Assembly (NCBI GenBank): GCA_947497185.1
Contig: CANMFL010000003.1
Coordinates: forward strand, 1 to 64,000
Reading direction: 5' to 3'
Origin: an uncultured Paracoccaceae bacterium
Lineage (GTDB): Bacteria > Pseudomonadota > Alphaproteobacteria > Rhodobacterales > Rhodobacteraceae
Length of the DNA: 64,000 nucleotides
The position numbers and the translations under genes were made by a program. The notes beneath the pieces are model-generated. The model was not told where the DNA came from, made no database searches, and saw only the letters and a program-made list of their open reading frames with translations. Below are positions 16,816 to 25,217 of this stretch, in pieces (the stretch's first letter is position 1; each line of letters begins with the position of its first letter).

Positions 16816-18749
16816 TAACCCTGCGCTTTCAGGTAGCGTCGCTTTGCTTCTTCTTGGCGAGCGAAATCGCGCACCATGTTTTCGATTGCCACTTCGTCGG
16901 ATTTGTCCGCGTAACGGAATTCGCTGTCGGCGTAGCGGTTGATTTCTTGCAGCACCATGTCGGTCGTGATCGGTTGGCGCAGGTCAGAAATCATCGCTTT
17001 TTTGGTGTCGTAGTCTTTGAACAGGAACAACTCTGGATTTTCCATCCATTCGTCGGGCAATTCAAAATCCATTGCGCGGACCTTCACCGCGTCGGTGATG
17101 TTCTTGATCGCACGTCCGGTAAAGCGTTCGTCTGCCTCTTGGATACCTTTCAGGTAGGTGCCCATTTTCGCGATCGTGTCCAATTCCCCGACTTGGCCGC
17201 TGATCCGGTCAAATACGCGCATCAAGCCTTCTTCATGCGGTTTTGCATGGCCTTCAAAGGACGCAGCAACCGCTTTTTTGATTTCCTGCGCGCTGAATAC
17301 TTCGTGGTTGCCCACTGGAATGTCGTGGTTTTTACCCATCAGCAGGTACAGAATATCAATGTAATCGTCGCGCGTTTGCGGACCATCCACGAGGAACCGC
17401 GCCCCCGCCCGTTGGCGCAGCGCATCATCGACGTTTTCTGGATAATTCGAGAACATCCCAAAGGTACAATTGCCGCGCACCACTGTATTCGCGCCAGCAA
17501 AGCTTTCCATCAACACGGCTGTAATTTCGAGCTGCCCTGCGCTGGACTGCCGGTCACCACGTTTCCCAGCGAGTTGGTCGATATCGTCGATGGTCCCGAA
17601 ACCGATGACACTAGGGTCTAGAATGTTGTTAATAAACGCCTTTGCGTTCTGCCCTGATTTACCTTGGTAGCTGTCGATATTGTCCGTGCTCAGGTTTTGA
17701 TAACGGAATGGATAGCCCGCGACCTGACAGTAATCGTTCACCAGACCTGCCATCATCTGGATCAAAGTCGTCTTACCCGTCCCCGGTTTACCGTCGCCCA
17801 TAAAGGTAAAGATAAAACCACCAAGTTCAGCAAACGGGTTCAAGCGGCGGTCAAAGTCATAGGCCATGACCATTTTGGCCAGCTTCATCGCTTGATATTT
17901 TGCAATGTGGTTGCCGACGACTTCGTTCGGTTTTTTGAACTGCATCGTCAGGGTTGTGCCCTTGGCCTTGGTCGCGGGGCTAAAACCGTTAACCGTGAAA
18001 TCATCGGCCTCGACACGCCACGACGCATCGGTGAACGGCGCGAGACGACCAGCGGTGCTTGCGCGGCCTGCGACCTTGTCCATCAGCGCCTCGGCAAAGG
18101 CGAGAATTGTCGCCGTCAGCTTTGGCTCGGACGTGGCGTGGGTCGCGATGTCTTGGTCCAATTCCCAAAGAACGCCGTGCAGGGCAAGTTGGCCGTTGTC
18201 TGTCAAAATCTCTTCGACTTCGCCCACTTCGACTGTTTCCTCAGACGCATGGGATGACAGCAAAAACGCGGTGGCCGAGCCGAAAACATACAGCGTAACA
18301 AGGGCTTCGGCAGTTAGTAGTTCCGAAAACTCGGCGCGTTTCGCATCAGCCAAACCGCCTTCAAGATTGGCCCGCTTCAGGTCCTTCAAGGCAGTACGTT
18401 CTGCAAATTGATCCGCGACGCCCAGCGCAATTGCAATCGCGCGGCGCAGGCTTTGCAGGACTGTGGCTTGCAAAGGTGACGTCAAACCATCGCCGCCTTC
18501 GACCGCCTCGATACGGGTGGTTAGTTGAATGCCTTCGGCGCGGACGGTGCGGCGTGTCGCCAAACCGGGGGTCGTGGACCGAAACCTGCGGCGCGTACCC
18601 ACACCACTAGAGCGTTCAACAGGTGCCTCAGCAGTTGCGGCAGCCACGCGCGGCGCGTGGTCGAACCCGTCAATCAGGTCAAGCGCGGCGGCGTAATGGC
18701 TGCGAATATCTTCTTCGCGCAGTTCCATCTGATCACTTGTTTGGCTCAT
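16815..18749 (-). CDS. AAA+ family ATPase
   Basis: A 644-residue protein. A long N-terminal region (1-300, predicted helical, Ala/Glu-rich) precedes one AAA+ module. Walker A is GDGKPGTGKT at about 318-327, Walker B is in GFGTIDDID at about 383-391, a sensor-like SNYPEN is near 434, and RQRAG near 445 may supply an arginine finger. The start is ATG 18749; a TTG at 18773 is in frame. It is the catalytic centre of an eight-gene cluster with a coiled-coil protein and four membrane proteins. It is not MoxR, FtsH, Clp or Lon by domain layout. I do not know its substrate. Confidence 0.82.
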   Translation of the reverse strand: MSQTSDQMELREEDIRSHYAAALDLIDGFDHAPRVAAATAEAPVERSSGVGTRRRFRSTTPGLATRRTVRAEGIQLTTRIEAVEGGDGLTSPLQATVLQSLRRAIAIALGVADQFAERTALKDLKRANLEGGLADAKRAEFSELLTAEALVTLYVFGSATAFLLSSHASEETVEVGEVEEILTDNGQLALHGVLWELDQDIATHATSEPKLTATILAFAEALMDKVAGRASTAGRLAPFTDASWRVEADDFTVNGFSPATKAKGTTLTMQFKKPNEVVGNHIAKYQAMKLAKMVMAYDFDRRLNPFAELGGFIFTFMGDGKPGTGKTTLIQMMAGLVNDYCQVAGYPFRYQNLSTDNIDSYQGKSGQNAKAFINNILDPSVIGFGTIDDIDQLAGKRGDRQSSAGQLEITAVLMESFAGANTVVRGNCTFGMFSNYPENVDDALRQRAGARFLVDGPQTRDDYIDILYLLMGKNHDIPVGNHEVFSAQEIKKAVAASFEGHAKPHEEGLMRVFDRISGQVGELDTIAKMGTYLKGIQEADERFTGRAIKNITDAVKVRAMDFELPDEWMENPELFLFKDYDTKKAMISDLRQPITTDMVLQEINRYADSEFRYADKSDEVAIENMVRDFARQEEAKRRYLKAQG

Positions 18750-18851
18750 GGTCTCATCACTCACTTCATTCAAATTTTGGGTTTGATGCGAAGACTTTTA
18801 TTCAAAAGTCTGTTTCCTGCGAAATCTATTGCCGAGACTTCGGATCGCACC

Positions 18852-19970
18852 TCACCGATAACTAATTACGCGCCCACGGTCGCTGACGACGAATTTACGC
18901 ACATCCCGAAACCCCGGCGGATTGCGCTCTGCGAGCGCTTGATAGGGCCGTTCGGGCACAATCAGGGACCGTTCCATCCGTGTCGCCCCTGTGTCGCTGC
19001 CTTGCGCCGCAAAGGGATCGAGCGCGAAAATCTGGCGTTCGACGGTGCCGAACCAACCCGATTTCACCCGTTCCACACGTTCCGCGATCAACTCTTCTTC
19101 GGTCCATACAAGCGCCCAATCGTCACCGACAGGGCTGTTCGCCTGCTCTAGCACCTCGCGCAAGGGGCCAGATTGACGGGTGAACGCGTTCGAATACATC
19201 GGCCCGATATGGAAGCGACGCAATCGCGTCGGGTGCAGATCGTCGAAATCTTCGTCAAAGCCCTTGGCAATCGTCAACAATTTCAGATGCGCCACGGATT
19301 GCGCCATCAGATGCGCCTGTGCTTCGGGCCAACGGCGTTCGTCTTTCGGCAAGCCGACGCGTCCAGTGTCCTCGACGTCCATCAGGTAAATTGTCGGCAG
19401 GTTCACTTGGCTATCATAAACCGCCCAGTGGATTTGGAACGTCCGCCTGTCGCCTTCATTCCCCAGCCAAACCGCTTGCGGATCGTTGCGGGCGTAGAAT
19501 TGCCGACCTTTGACCAGTTCTTCGTAATAAAGCCGTTGGGACAGGGCATATTGCAGCTTTGTCGGGATTTCCTGATCGCCCACAATCGCGCGGACCATCT
19601 GATCTTTTAACTCTTCCGACGATGGCATTGTCGCCAAATGCCGTTCGGCCTGAAGCGCGTCATTCGCCATCTCAAGCAGTTCTTGATAGACGGGAAAACC
19701 GCTTTCCACACGGTCAAAGGTCAGCTGCCCCGCATGGGAAAACCGACCTGAGAAATGGTATTTATGGGCGAGCGACCGGAACGTGATGTTCAGCCCGACC
19801 AAGTACGTGGCAACCGCTTTGATGTCATTACGCGACAGGCGCTTTTCAGCCTCCATCGTCGCCGCGACCTTGGTCAGGTACTGCGTGATCCGTTCAAACT
19901 TGTCGAAATAGCGCCGCGTGACGCGGGTATCTTCGAGCTTGAAATGGTCGTCTACGAGGTCAGTATTCAC
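18852..19970 (-). CDS. Conserved protein of unknown function in the AAA+ cluster
   Basis: A 372-residue soluble protein, helical in its first half (about 20-160, with charged heptad-like stretches) and mixed afterwards. I do not recognise a family or catalytic motif. It starts with GTG at 19970, preceded by GGAGTAAAAC, a strong ribosome site, and overlaps the upstream small membrane gene by four bases (GTGA). The AAA+ gene follows after 102 bases. It is conserved in position within the cluster and may be an adaptor for the ATPase. Confidence 0.65.
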   Translation of the reverse strand: MNTDLVDDHFKLEDTRVTRRYFDKFERITQYLTKVAATMEAEKRLSRNDIKAVATYLVGLNITFRSLAHKYHFSGRFSHAGQLTFDRVESGFPVYQELLEMANDALQAERHLATMPSSEELKDQMVRAIVGDQEIPTKLQYALSQRLYYEELVKGRQFYARNDPQAVWLGNEGDRRTFQIHWAVYDSQVNLPTIYLMDVEDTGRVGLPKDERRWPEAQAHLMAQSVAHLKLLTIAKGFDEDFDDLHPTRLRRFHIGPMYSNAFTRQSGPLREVLEQANSPVGDDWALVWTEEELIAERVERVKSGWFGTVERQIFALDPFAAQGSDTGATRMERSLIVPERPYQALAERNPPGFRDVRKFVVSDRGRVISYR

Positions 19971-20176
19971 GTTTTACTCCGGCGACAGTAGAAGCCGCTA
20001 AATATGAACGATGCGCCGATAAATGCAGCCCAAAAAGTTTGTCTACCACTCTGTTCCCAACGGTCCGATGGTGACGGCGGCTCAGAGATCATCGCCCAAA
20101 ATAACACGCCTCCACCCGTTAAAAACGCGAGGGATGGAAGCAATCGTTTGATGAAATCATTCAGTACCATACTCAT
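19967..20176 (-). CDS. Small two-helix membrane protein
   Basis: A protein of about 69 residues with two hydrophobic segments, around 10-27 (LLPSLAFLTGGGVLFWAMI) and 45-62 (FWAAFIGASFIFSGFY). Three in-frame ATGs at 20185, 20176 and 20170 compete; all overlap the end of the coiled-coil gene, so translation is coupled. It also overlaps the following gene by four bases. Family unknown; its place in the run suggests it anchors part of the AAA+ system in the inner membrane. Confidence 0.6.
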   Translation of the reverse strand: MSMVLNDFIKRLLPSLAFLTGGGVLFWAMISEPPSPSDRWEQSGRQTFWAAFIGASFIFSGFYCRRSKT

Positions 20177-21236
20177 TGCTATCATGCTTTTCGACGATCT
20201 TGGCAAAACGCCGCACGAACCGCTCGTCCGCTTTTGCCTTTTGCTCTAGCACTTCACGCGCGAATACCATGTGGTCTTCGTGGGCTTCCAGCATGTCGGC
20301 CATCCGGTTGTTTGTCGCAGCGCCAATGGCGGCCATTGCGGTCTGGGCTTCTTGGTCTGTTTTCACGCCAATTTCGTTGATCTGATGCGCAACGTCTTGT
20401 TGTTGTGCAGTTTTCAACGATTTCGACAGGGCATCATACAGAACAACACGTTGCTTGGTGTCTGTTTCAAGCTTGTTAATCAGCACCATCTGCGTCGCCG
20501 CTTGGTTCTGTAGCGAGTCGATCCAAGTTTTGCCTTTTTCGATGTAGCGTTCCAACGTCTGGGATTTCGCGACCAAGACCTGCTCTTGCTGCACTAGCTC
20601 GTTGTACTTCGCGTTCTGGCCCGCAAGTTCGCTTTCCAGCTTTGTACGTGCGGCGGCGTCTTGCTCTACGGAAATCTTGTTCTCAAGCGCGATAATCGCG
20701 GGGTCCATCGCCAGAATATCGGCGCGGGCGGTTTCAAGTTCACCAACGGTGACTTCGCGTTCGTTCAGCGTACCCGTCAGGTTATTTTCAACGCTGACTT
20801 TTTGTTCGTTCAATTCAGCCAACTGCGTTTGCAGCAGTTTGGTGATGACGTCGGATTTGGAAATCAGGTCTTGCAGCTTGTCATCGACCGACGCGGTGCG
20901 CATCCGTTCCTGACGCATGCTGTCCGCCTTGGCCTTTGAAAAGAAACCGATGAAAGTCTCCATGCCGGTCTTGTTGCGCATCTCGTCAAAGTCTTTGGAG
21001 AAGGCAGAGGTCACATCGTCGAGACCCAAAATCAGCTCAGCGATGTTTGCATTCATCAGATCAGTGTGCGCATGCACTTCGTCCAGTGACGCATTTTCGA
21101 TGTCGACGCTAATATCCGTGCCGTCGGCCATTTTCTGGCGTGCCGTCTCAATACGGCTGGTCAATGCGGAAATTTTGGCTTGCGCCTCAGCAACCTGTTC
21201 TTGTGATTGTTGAATCTGCGCGTCGAAATTGGCCAT
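20157..21236 (-). CDS. Long coiled-coil protein heading the AAA+ cluster (TelA-like outline)
   Basis: A 359-residue protein that is almost entirely helical with heptads through about 5-30, 120-250 and 280-340, broken by an FIGFFSKAKADS turn near 100. No signal peptide. The outline and the mid-region resemble TelA/toxic-anion-resistance proteins and PspA-like scaffolds, but the similarity is by eye. ATG 21236 has AGGGA upstream. It is the first gene of the eight-gene run and overlaps the second. It probably forms the scaffold or membrane-surface assembly on which the AAA+ ATPase works. Confidence 0.65.
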   Translation of the reverse strand: MANFDAQIQQSQEQVAEAQAKISALTSRIETARQKMADGTDISVDIENASLDEVHAHTDLMNANIAELILGLDDVTSAFSKDFDEMRNKTGMETFIGFFSKAKADSMRQERMRTASVDDKLQDLISKSDVITKLLQTQLAELNEQKVSVENNLTGTLNEREVTVGELETARADILAMDPAIIALENKISVEQDAAARTKLESELAGQNAKYNELVQQEQVLVAKSQTLERYIEKGKTWIDSLQNQAATQMVLINKLETDTKQRVVLYDALSKSLKTAQQQDVAHQINEIGVKTDQEAQTAMAAIGAATNNRMADMLEAHEDHMVFAREVLEQKAKADERFVRRFAKIVEKHDSNEYGTE

Positions 21237-21316
21237 GTGGAGAAATCCCTGAGTTAATCGTTGTAAGATCAATCTAGGAAATGCACGGCCGGTTTACAAA
21301 CGCAGATGACATGCCA

Positions 21317-21356
21317 GACGCGGTTTTGGGGGAATTCCTTACCCCAAAACCGCGTC
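21317..21356. repeat. Perfect 15-bp inverted repeat (terminator or processing hairpin)
   Basis: GACGCGGTTTTGGGG at 21317-21331 is exactly complementary to 21342-21356, with a ten-base loop containing GAATTCC. It lies just past the L,D-transpeptidase stop and before the coiled-coil gene. No T-run follows on either strand, so it may end or process the transpeptidase transcript rather than act as a classic intrinsic terminator. Confidence 0.65.
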
Positions 21357-21364
21357 AAGTCGGC

Positions 21365-22162
21365 TTAACTATCGGTAAATAGCTCTACGTCGTCCGCGTT
21401 TGGCGTCGATGTGCCAAAGAGTTCTTCGCGAGAAACGATTTTAGGCGGCAATTCAACACCACGTTCGTAGTTTTCCGGATCAACGCGCATAGATTCTTCG
21501 CGGCTACGAATATGTACCTTGGTCGGGATATCGACCTGTTCAAACAGATGAATGATATCTTGGTTGAACATACGGATACAGCCCGCAGAACCGGAATTCC
21601 CGATAGACTCGAGATCGTTGGTTCCGTGAATCCGGTAATACGTGTCGCGGCTTCCGCGATACAGGTACAGCGCACGGCTACCCAACGGGCTGCTCAACCC
21701 ACCCGGCACACCGGACCTGAAGGGTTCGTAAACTTCAGGCTCTGTGCGCAGCATGTTTTGCGTTGGCGTCCAACCGGGCCATTCACGCTTGAGCTTGATC
21801 GTGGCACCGCCATTGATCGAACGACCTTGCCGTCCAACACCAACAGGATAACGCACGGCAGTGCCGTCGCTTTTGACGTTGTAGAGGAACTTGGCATATG
21901 GATCGACGTCGATCGTCCCGCTGCTCTGTTCACCAAGATATTCGCCAGTCATGCGGCGGTTGATACCTTGGGTGTAGGTGTCAGGAATGCCCGGAAGGAA
22001 GTATTCACCGTCCTGTATCGGGCCGTAGCCTTCCAGAAAGTTAATCTGAGGAACGACGTCTTCGGGCGGGCTCGAGTCCGGCACACTACGTGCGCACGCG
22101 GCCGTCGAGGCCAGGAGCATCGCACTGAATGTGCGACGGTTGAATAGCATAGAATCAGGCAT
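21365..22162 (-). CDS. L,D-transpeptidase (YkuD domain) lipoprotein
   Basis: A 265-residue envelope enzyme that crosslinks peptidoglycan or attaches proteins to it. A lipobox-like LASTAAC ends at Cys23, so the mature protein is probably lipid-anchored. The YkuD active site is present as the HGTND segment near 178 and SAGCIRM near 191-197, with the nucleophilic Cys at about 194. The C-terminal tail is acidic. It is transcribed in the same direction as the AAA+ cluster 129 bases downstream, but a perfect inverted repeat separates them. Confidence 0.88.
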   Translation of the reverse strand: MPDSMLFNRRTFSAMLLASTAACARSVPDSSPPEDVVPQINFLEGYGPIQDGEYFLPGIPDTYTQGINRRMTGEYLGEQSSGTIDVDPYAKFLYNVKSDGTAVRYPVGVGRQGRSINGGATIKLKREWPGWTPTQNMLRTEPEVYEPFRSGVPGGLSSPLGSRALYLYRGSRDTYYRIHGTNDLESIGNSGSAGCIRMFNQDIIHLFEQVDIPTKVHIRSREESMRVDPENYERGVELPPKIVSREELFGTSTPNADDVELFTDS

Positions 22163-22576
22163 GGCAGCACCTTTTGTAACAATCGGGGAGTGATAGCACA
22201 GCGATCAAGTGCCGTGAAATCACCATACGGTGGGGTCAGTTAAGTGGTGTTGCTATGCAACAGTCACAAAGACTCTGACATGCGTGGTAGACCACCCCAC
22301 GCCGTGGGAGGGCCTTTTAACAATCAGCAGTAGGCGGTCTTAGCCAACGATATGATGAACAGAACCGTACAGACGTTTGGTTACGGTTTCGTTTCCATCA
22401 GCAGCAATAGCTAAAATATCGTGTCAGCGGCGACCACCTGCCCCCGCCTGCTTAACTGCGATGGCCCGCATTGGTTCCACAATGGTCATGACAGCCCTGC
22501 TGGAGCGGTGCAGTTTTCCATAAAGCGCAATCAATATCGACGTGACACTGCCGCCGAACATCTGCACATTCACATC
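22163..22576. other. Gene-free region with nested RNA-like stems
   Basis: No coding region is credible here. Several complementary segments suggest a structured transcript. GTGGT-AG-ACCAC (22284-22295) is followed directly by CCCAC-GCC-GTGGG (22296-22308) and then GGCCTTTT. A nested helix is formed by ACGATAT (22347-22353) with ATATCGT (22416-22422), GATG (22354-22357) with CATC (22396-22399), and AACCGTA (22363-22369) with TACGGTT (22382-22388). CATTG/CAATG pairs at 22469-22484. Either strand could be the RNA. It could be an unannotated small RNA; I could not match it to 6S, SRP, RNase P or tmRNA signatures. Confidence 0.45.
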
Positions 22577-23038
22577 ATGTCTATATTTCGTCGCTTCACA
22601 CCGTCTTTCCTGCTCAATAATGGCCTGCCGTTTAATTTGGCCAATCTGCTGCCGTTAGGGCGACGCAAATCCACCCCGACACGCGGCGCACCACTGCCAC
22701 ACGACAAAACGCGGGTGCATTTCTTTGCCGGAAACTTCGATGATGTCGCCAGCGCCCGCCACTACTGCTTTCACAGCGAACTCAACACACCCGAGGACCT
22801 GACCCGCGAACTGCCCGACGCGTTCATCGATATCGCTCATGTCGAGGTCGTCTTTGGCGGTCATCGCGAGCGGTTAAGCGAATTTCTGAATGGCGACCTG
22901 ACGGATACCTACCTGCGCAAAATCGACCACAAAAACACGCTGGTGATGATTGCAGAACCTGCCTTCGGCGGCTTTCCCTATGCCCTGAATGACACGTCGG
23001 TATTGCACTATCTCGGCGCTGAAGTCGTTGATGTCTAA
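22577..23038 (+). CDS. Hypothetical protein, possibly Imm22-like
   Basis: A 153-residue soluble protein. ATG 22577 is chosen since the upstream extension overlaps the structured noncoding region. The core pattern HFFAGNFDD, then FIDIAHVEVVFGG, then FLNGDLTDTYLRKIDHKN ending in LVMIAEP recalls the Imm22 immunity-protein fold (GNF opening, acidic strands, a late hydrophobic strand after a conserved Asn), but no toxin gene is nearby and the match is by eye. gabD follows 86 bases later on the same strand. Confidence 0.5.
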   Translation: MSIFRRFTPSFLLNNGLPFNLANLLPLGRRKSTPTRGAPLPHDKTRVHFFAGNFDDVASARHYCFHSELNTPEDLTRELPDAFIDIAHVEVVFGGHRERLSEFLNGDLTDTYLRKIDHKNTLVMIAEPAFGGFPYALNDTSVLHYLGAEVVDV

Positions 23039-23124
23039 CTCGCCAGCCAGATCAATTTCGCTTTTATCCTTTACCTAAGCAGTCAGCCCCCCCAGATATA
23101 CAGCAACACAATGGGGAGACTGTG

Positions 23125-24603
23125 ATGCTTGACCAAAAAACCGACCTTGCCGGACGTTTGTCCCGCCCTGATCTGATCTGCACGAAAGCCTATGTAGGCG
23201 GCAAATGGATTGATGCGGCGGACGGAAAAACGTTTGATGTGGTGAACCCCGCGCGGGGCGACGTGATCGCGCAAGTCACTGATTTATCACGTGAAGACGT
23301 GGCCGATGCGATCAAACATGCGCAAGCCGCGCAAAAAGACTGGGCCGCATTGGCCGCGAAAGAACGGTCCAAAGTGCTGCGCAAATGGTTCGACCTTTTG
23401 ATGGAAAACCAAGAAGACCTCGCGCAGATTATGACCGCAGAGCAAGGCAAGCCGCTGGTCGAATCTCGGGGAGAAATCGCTTATGGCGCGTCGTTTATTG
23501 AATGGTTTGGCGAAGAAGCAAAGCGCGCTTATGGCCAGACGATTCCGGGTCATATGGCGGACAAACGCATCACCGTGATCAAGCAACCGATTGGTGTCGC
23601 GGCGGGCATCACGCCTTGGAATTTCCCCAACGCGATGATCGCGCGAAAGGTGGCGCCAGCACTGGCTGCGGGCTGTGCATTTGTTGTACGCCCAGCCTCG
23701 CAGACGCCACTGTCCGCGCTCGCCATGGCGAAACTGGGCGAAGAAGCAGGCATTCCACCGGGCTTGTTCGCAGTGGTGCCGTCCGACGACGCATCAGGCG
23801 TCGGCAAAGAATTCTGCGAAAACCCCACTGTGCGTAAACTGACCTTTACAGGGTCCACGCAAGTCGGGCGTATCTTGTTGAAGCAAGCCGCTGATCAAGT
23901 GATGAAATGCTCGATGGAGCTGGGCGGCAATGCCCCGTTCATCGTCTTTGATGACGCGGACTTGGACGAAGCGGTCACTGGCGCCATCGCCTGCAAATTC
24001 CGCAATAACGGCCAGACCTGCGTCTGTGCAAACCGGATTTATGTGCAGTCGGGCGTCTATGATGCCTTTGCCGAAAAGCTGAAAACAGCCGTCGAAGCAT
24101 TGAAAGTCGGTGACGGCCTAGAAGACGGCACCACGCTTGGCCCCCTGATCGAGCCAAAGGCGGTGGATAAGGTCCAAGAACACCTTAAAGACGCGCTGTC
24201 CAAAGGGGCGACTGTCATCACTGGCGGTAAACCGCACGATTTGGGCGGCATGTTCTTTGAGCCGACAATCGTGACGGGCGCTGATAAATCCATGCAAGTG
24301 GCGACCGACGAGACTTTTGGCCCATTCGCACCATTGTTCAAATTCGACGACGAAGACGACGTGATTGCACAAGCCAACGACACAATCTTTGGCCTCGCGT
24401 CCTACTTCTACGCCAAAGACCTCAGCCGCGTGACCAAAGTCGCAGAGGCGCTGGAATACGGCATCGTGGGCGTGAACACGGGCATTATTTCCACCGAAGT
24501 CGCGCCTTTCGGCGGCGTCAAGCAATCCGGCCTCGGACGCGAAGGATCGAGCCACGGAATGGACGACTATATGGAGATGAAATACATCTGCACGTCGGTT
24601 TAG
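23125..24603 (+). CDS. gabD: NAD(P)-dependent succinate-semialdehyde dehydrogenase
   Basis: A 492-residue aldehyde dehydrogenase that oxidises succinate semialdehyde to succinate at the end of GABA breakdown. The catalytic Cys299 is in NNGQTCVCANR and the base Glu lies in MELGGNAPF; the early ITPWNFPNAMIARK segment binds the cofactor. The sequence style and length are those of GabD. ATG 23125 has GGGGAG eight bases upstream; GTG 23122 overlaps it. No gabT is adjacent, so the gene stands alone here. Glutarate semialdehyde is an alternative substrate. Confidence 0.88.
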   Translation: MLDQKTDLAGRLSRPDLICTKAYVGGKWIDAADGKTFDVVNPARGDVIAQVTDLSREDVADAIKHAQAAQKDWAALAAKERSKVLRKWFDLLMENQEDLAQIMTAEQGKPLVESRGEIAYGASFIEWFGEEAKRAYGQTIPGHMADKRITVIKQPIGVAAGITPWNFPNAMIARKVAPALAAGCAFVVRPASQTPLSALAMAKLGEEAGIPPGLFAVVPSDDASGVGKEFCENPTVRKLTFTGSTQVGRILLKQAADQVMKCSMELGGNAPFIVFDDADLDEAVTGAIACKFRNNGQTCVCANRIYVQSGVYDAFAEKLKTAVEALKVGDGLEDGTTLGPLIEPKAVDKVQEHLKDALSKGATVITGGKPHDLGGMFFEPTIVTGADKSMQVATDETFGPFAPLFKFDDEDDVIAQANDTIFGLASYFYAKDLSRVTKVAEALEYGIVGVNTGIISTEVAPFGGVKQSGLGREGSSHGMDDYMEMKYICTSV

Positions 24604-24646
24604 GTTGACAACTCGGCAGGACGAGAACTAATTTCATGACATTGGG

Positions 24647-24801
24647 TCGGGCGCGTTTGTGCGCCCGATGGGGCATTGCTCACACATAAGTCCAGTCTGA
24701 ACAGCAGCGCGATAGCTAAAGCTACAGGCCTGTACCAGCAAGATGCCCCGTCAGAGGGGGGAGAGTGTAGCCGCCTCCACACATCTGCTTCATTATTGAA
24801 G
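24647..24801 (+). ncRNA. Candidate structured RNA upstream of the HNH gene
   Basis: Successive stems are visible: TCGGGCGC/GCGCCCGA (24647-24654 with 24661-24668); a long helix of 24667-24680 with 24737-24752 broken only by a two-base bulge and one G-T pair; TAGC-TAAA-GCTA at 24713-24724 inside it; the palindrome TACAGGCCTGTA (24723-24734); GTGT/ACAC (24765-24768 with 24779-24782); and CTTCA-TTAT-TGAAG (24788-24801). The first hairpin and the long helix share two bases. It ends where the HNH open frame begins. No known RNA class was recognised, and transcription is not shown. Confidence 0.4.
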
Positions 24802-24812
24802 TGGATATACTT

Positions 24813-25169
24813 GTGAGAAAAATTCAGAATCTTAGAGAAAACGCTATGAAATGCCAGAATGATGCCTGCTATTATTGTGGTCATTTGATGTGGACCAACG
24901 CGCCAGAAACCTTTGCTACGACACATAAAATAACACGTAAGCAAGCCGCGAAACTTCAATGTACCGCAGAACACCTTGAAGCACGCCAAGATGGTGGACA
25001 GGACACCGCACAAAACATTGTCGCAGCCTGCAAGTTTTGTAACGCGAAACGCCACGCGGGAAAGACTGCTCTGCCACCGCAGCGTTACCGACAAAAGGTA
25101 CAAAATCGTTTAAAACAGGGGCGCTGGCACCAATTGAGCGCCAGACCAAAGCTGGCATCAAAAAAATAA
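24813..25169 (+). CDS. Small stand-alone HNH endonuclease family protein
   Basis: A 118-residue protein with a zinc-ribbon type HNH fold: CYYC near 20-23, CTAEHLEARQDGG near 48-60, and NIVAACKFCNAKRH near 65-78, giving the His-Asn-His set plus two zinc-binding CxxC pairs. The C-terminus is Arg/Lys-rich (RYRQKVQNRLKQGRWH). The start is uncertain: GTG 24801, GTG 24813 or ATG 24846; I take 24813 because the helix before CYYC looks coding. The family is widespread as single small proteins of unknown target. Local base composition is less GC-rich than its neighbours, which hints at transfer. Confidence 0.7.
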   Translation: MRKIQNLRENAMKCQNDACYYCGHLMWTNAPETFATTHKITRKQAAKLQCTAEHLEARQDGGQDTAQNIVAACKFCNAKRHAGKTALPPQRYRQKVQNRLKQGRWHQLSARPKLASKK

Positions 25170-25217
25170 TCTCTCGCAAACCAAGGATTGACCATCCCCA
25201 TCCGTCCTATAGGCGTG

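Noticed and set aside
22347..22410. tmRNA coding piece (GCC AAC GAT resembles the ANDN tag start)
   Set aside because: The following codons do not give a short tag ending in Ala-Ala, and no tRNA-like acceptor piece is present.
24670..24749. tRNA-like outline: seven-pair GGGGCAT/ATGCCCC ends about 80 bases apart
   Set aside because: No T-arm GGTTC-type sequence or normal anticodon arm on either strand, and the 3' end is not followed by CCA or a matching processing context.
24647..25169. IscB/omega-RNA (HEARO) type unit
   Set aside because: The protein has only an HNH domain of about 118 residues and no RuvC parts, and it matches a common stand-alone HNH family. The RNA-like leader is kept as a separate finding.
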